DNA from: Neisseriaceae bacterium
Lineage (GTDB): Bacteria; Pseudomonadota; Gammaproteobacteria; Burkholderiales; Neisseriaceae
Direction: 5' to 3'
NCBI GenBank assembly: GCA_017989485.1
Contig: JAGNPU010000086.1
Span: 1-7,320, forward strand
DNA: 7,320 nt
Part shown: positions 5,490-7,320 of the stretch, piece by piece
Numbering within the stretch: position 1 is the first letter of the stretch
Layout of the letters: each line of letters starts with the position of its first letter
Program-made: the position numbers and the translations under genes
The notes under the pieces: generated by a model
Told to the model about the DNA's origin: nothing
The model's input: the letters and a program-made list of their open reading frames with translations, nothing else
The model's database searches: none

Positions 5490-7118
5490 GTGATCAGTAC
5501 CAGTAATATCACGATGCAATTTGGCGCCAAGCCGTTATTTGAAAATGTTTCGGTTAAGTTCGGTGGCGGTCATCGTTACGGCTTGATCGGTGCCAACGGC
5601 TCGGGTAAATCAACATTTATGAAAATTTTAGGCGGCGACTTAGAGCCGACCAGCGGCGAAGTGGCGATTGAAAACGGCATGCGCTTAGGTAAGCTGCGCC
5701 AGGATCAGTTCGCCTATGAAGACATCCGCGTCTTGGACGTGGTGATGATGGGCCACACGGAAATGTGGGCCGCCATGAGCGAGCGTGATGCGATTTACGC
5801 CGACTTAGAGGCCACCGAAGACGACTATATGCGGGCGGCCGATCTGGAAGCCAAGTTTGCGGAATACGATGGCTACACGGCCGAAGCCCGTGCAGGCGAG
5901 CTGTTGCTCGGCGCCGGCATCGACCTGGCCTTGCACAATAGCCCCATGAGCGAAGTGGCCCCCGGTTTTAAACTGCGGGTGTTGCTGACCCAGGCCTTGT
6001 TCTCTAAGCCAGACGTGCTGCTGCTGGACGAGCCGACCAATAACTTGGACATTAACTCCATTCGCTGGTTGGAAGACGTGTTAAACCAATATGAGTCGAC
6101 CATGGTGATTATTTCCCATGACCGTCACTTCTTGAACGAAGTGTGTACCCATATGGCCGACGTCGACTATGGTGAAATCCGTATTTATCCGGGCAACTAC
6201 GATGACTACATGATTGCCAGCATGCAGGCGCGTGAGCGTCAGCTGAGCGACAACGCCAAAGCCAAAGACAAAATGCAGGAGCTGCAAGAGTTTGTGGCGC
6301 GCTTTAGCGCCAACAAATCTAAGGCCCGTCAGGCCACTTCACGCTTGAAGCAGGCCGACAAGCTGAAGTCTGAAATGGTGGTGGTGAAGCCGTCTAGCCG
6401 ACAAAATCCGTTCTTGCGCTTTGAGCCGAATGAAAAATTCAAGCTGCACCGTCATGCGGTGGAAGTGGCCAATTTAAGCAAAAGCTTTGACGCCAAGCTG
6501 TTTGAAAAGCTGAATTTTATTTTGGAAGCGGGTGAGCGTTTGGCCATTATTGGCCCTAACGGCGCCGGCAAAACCACGCTGTTAAAGCTGTTGGCGGGTG
6601 CATTTGACACCGCTTACGGCGCAGGCGTCACGGCCGATACCGGCACGGTGAAGTGGGCGGAAAAAGCCCAGCTGGGCTATTATCCACAGGACCATGAGCA
6701 AGACTTTGACTGTGATGACAACCTGACCGAGTGGATGCGTGAGTGGGGTCAAGAAGGCGATGACGAGCAGGCGATTCGTGGCACCTTAGGGCGCTTGCTG
6801 TTTGGCAGCAACGACGTGGGCAAAAACGTGCGCGTGTTGTCTGGGGGCGAAAAAGGCCGCATGCTGTACGGCAAGCTGATTTTGCAGCGCCCCAACATCA
6901 TGGTGATGGACGAGCCAACCAACCACATGGACATGGAAAGCATTGAGTCTTTGAACATGGCCTTGGAAAAATACACGGGCACCCTGATTTTTGTGTCGCA
7001 TGACCGCCAGTTTGTGAGCTCATTGGCCACGCAAATCATTGAATTAGACGGCAAGGGCGGTTTCGATCACTACTTAGGTGATTACGAAGGCTACCTCGCC
7101 AAAAAAATGGCGTCTTAA
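5490..7118 (+). CDS. ybiT: YbiT-type ABC-F ATPase (ribosome-associated)
   Basis: A soluble ABC-F protein with two tandem ATPase domains and no membrane segment. Family members bind the ribosomal E site and adjust translation; the specific role of YbiT is less settled. Domain 1 has Walker [10 protein letters not shown] (34-42), a degenerate signature in [13 protein letters not shown], Walker [12 protein letters not shown] (177-187) with catalytic E181, and a SHDRHFL switch. A charged linker follows from about 235 to 320, ending in [10 protein letters not shown] (302-311). Domain 2 has GPNGAGKTT (355-363), LSGGEKGR (450-457), a second Walker B with D474 and E475, and SHDRQFV. Both sites look ATPase-competent. 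At 542 residues it is slightly longer than E. coli YbiT (about 530), which it closely resembles throughout. The start is GTG with a good Shine-Dalgarno. It is divergent from dapA and stands alone, with its own terminator. Confidence 0.94.
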   Translation: MISTSNITMQFGAKPLFENVSVKFGGGHRYGLIGANGSGKSTFMKILGGDLEPTSGEVAIENGMRLGKLRQDQFAYEDIRVLDVVMMGHTEMWAAMSERDAIYADLEATEDDYMRAADLEAKFAEYDGYTAEARAGELLLGAGIDLALHNSPMSEVAPGFKLRVLLTQALFSKPDVLLLDEPTNNLDINSIRWLEDVLNQYESTMVIISHDRHFLNEVCTHMADVDYGEIRIYPGNYDDYMIASMQARERQLSDNAKAKDKMQELQEFVARFSANKSKARQATSRLKQADKLKSEMVVVKPSSRQNPFLRFEPNEKFKLHRHAVEVANLSKSFDAKLFEKLNFILEAGERLAIIGPNGAGKTTLLKLLAGAFDTAYGAGVTADTGTVKWAEKAQLGYYPQDHEQDFDCDDNLTEWMREWGQEGDDEQAIRGTLGRLLFGSNDVGKNVRVLSGGEKGRMLYGKLILQRPNIMVMDEPTNHMDMESIESLNMALEKYTGTLIFVSHDRQFVSSLATQIIELDGKGGFDHYLGDYEGYLAKKMAS

Positions 7119-7130
7119 GCTTCATGCCTT

Positions 7131-7160
7131 AAACCCTGTCGGTGACGACAGGGTTTTTTT
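7131..7160 (+). terminator. Intrinsic terminator after ybiT
   Basis: AAACCCTGTCG (7131-7141) pairs perfectly with CGACAGGGTTT (7146-7156) around GTGA, a GNRA-type tetraloop. It runs into seven T residues (7154-7160) and begins 13 bases after the ybiT stop. Confidence 0.93.
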
Positions 7161-7204
7161 GTGCCTTCAATCGGCCGAATCAATACACTCAGAAAAGGAT
7201 GGGC

Positions 7205-7320
7205 ATGAGCCGTATCTTTCAACCCCAATATTTAAATCCCCCGCGTGGCTTTACCGGCCCCGTCACCCTAGATGATGCGCCTCTGTGCTTGGAAATCGGC
7301 GCCGGCATGGGCAAACATGG
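7205..7320 (+). CDS. TrmB-like SAM-dependent methyltransferase, 5' part only
   Basis: The gene runs off the right edge after about 38 codons. The N-terminus reads MSRIFQPQYLNPPRGF, then LCLEIGAGMGKH, a class I SAM-binding motif I (E-x-G-x-G-x-G). The LEIG-GMG-H form recalls the TrmB / tRNA (guanine-N7) methyltransferase family (Methyltransf_4), and proteins starting with 'YLNPP' and a TrmB-like fold are known near this family. Whether it is the true m7G46 enzyme or a paralogue cannot be told from this fragment. AAGGA at 7195-7199 is 5 bases before the ATG at 7205. An in-frame ATG at 7199 overlaps that site, so 7205 is preferred. It follows the ybiT terminator by about 45 bases and so probably has its own promoter, which I cannot define. 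Confidence 0.65.
   Translation, partial: MSRIFQPQYLNPPRGFTGPVTLDDAPLCLEIGAGMGKH

Noticed and set aside
7078..7275. Plus-strand open frame overlapping the ybiT end and its terminator
   Set aside because: It runs through the terminator hairpin and is out of frame with the SAM-binding methyltransferase start at 7205.

Overview
The window looks like core chromosome from a Gram-negative betaproteobacterium, most likely of the Neisseriales. This is inferred from recalled family sequences: a BamC with the beta-type N-terminus, a DapA that reads like Neisseria DapA, and a YbiT-type ABC-F protein. No database search was possible. Nearly all the coding sequence is housekeeping. I found no phage, CRISPR, toxin-antitoxin, defence or biosynthetic system.

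Layout. Positions 1-772 hold no convincing gene. They contain a block rich in hairpins, bracketed by two inverted copies of a ~50-base repeat (138-189 and 675-726). Positions 773-5312 carry a minus-strand series, read right to left: dapA, bamC, a hairpin terminator, a small two-helix membrane protein, rdgB, hemW, ridA, then a second strong terminator. A 177-base divergent intergenic region (5313-5489) separates dapA from the plus-strand ABC-F gene ybiT, which ends in its own terminator. The right edge cuts into a new plus-strand gene with a SAM-binding motif (TrmB-like).

How the genes fit together. DapA makes the first committed intermediate of lysine and diaminopimelate (peptidoglycan) synthesis. 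BamC is an outer-membrane lipoprotein of the beta-barrel assembly machine. RdgB removes ITP, dITP and XTP from the nucleotide pool. HemW is a radical-SAM protein with a heme-chaperone role. RidA hydrolyses reactive enamines made by PLP enzymes. The genes do not form a single pathway. They look like a typical conserved housekeeping cluster, split in two by the terminator after bamC. YbiT acts on translation at the ribosome.

The least explained parts are the structured non-coding block at the left and the small membrane-protein gene sitting directly behind a terminator with no clear ribosome binding site. I see no strong evidence for a new biological system.
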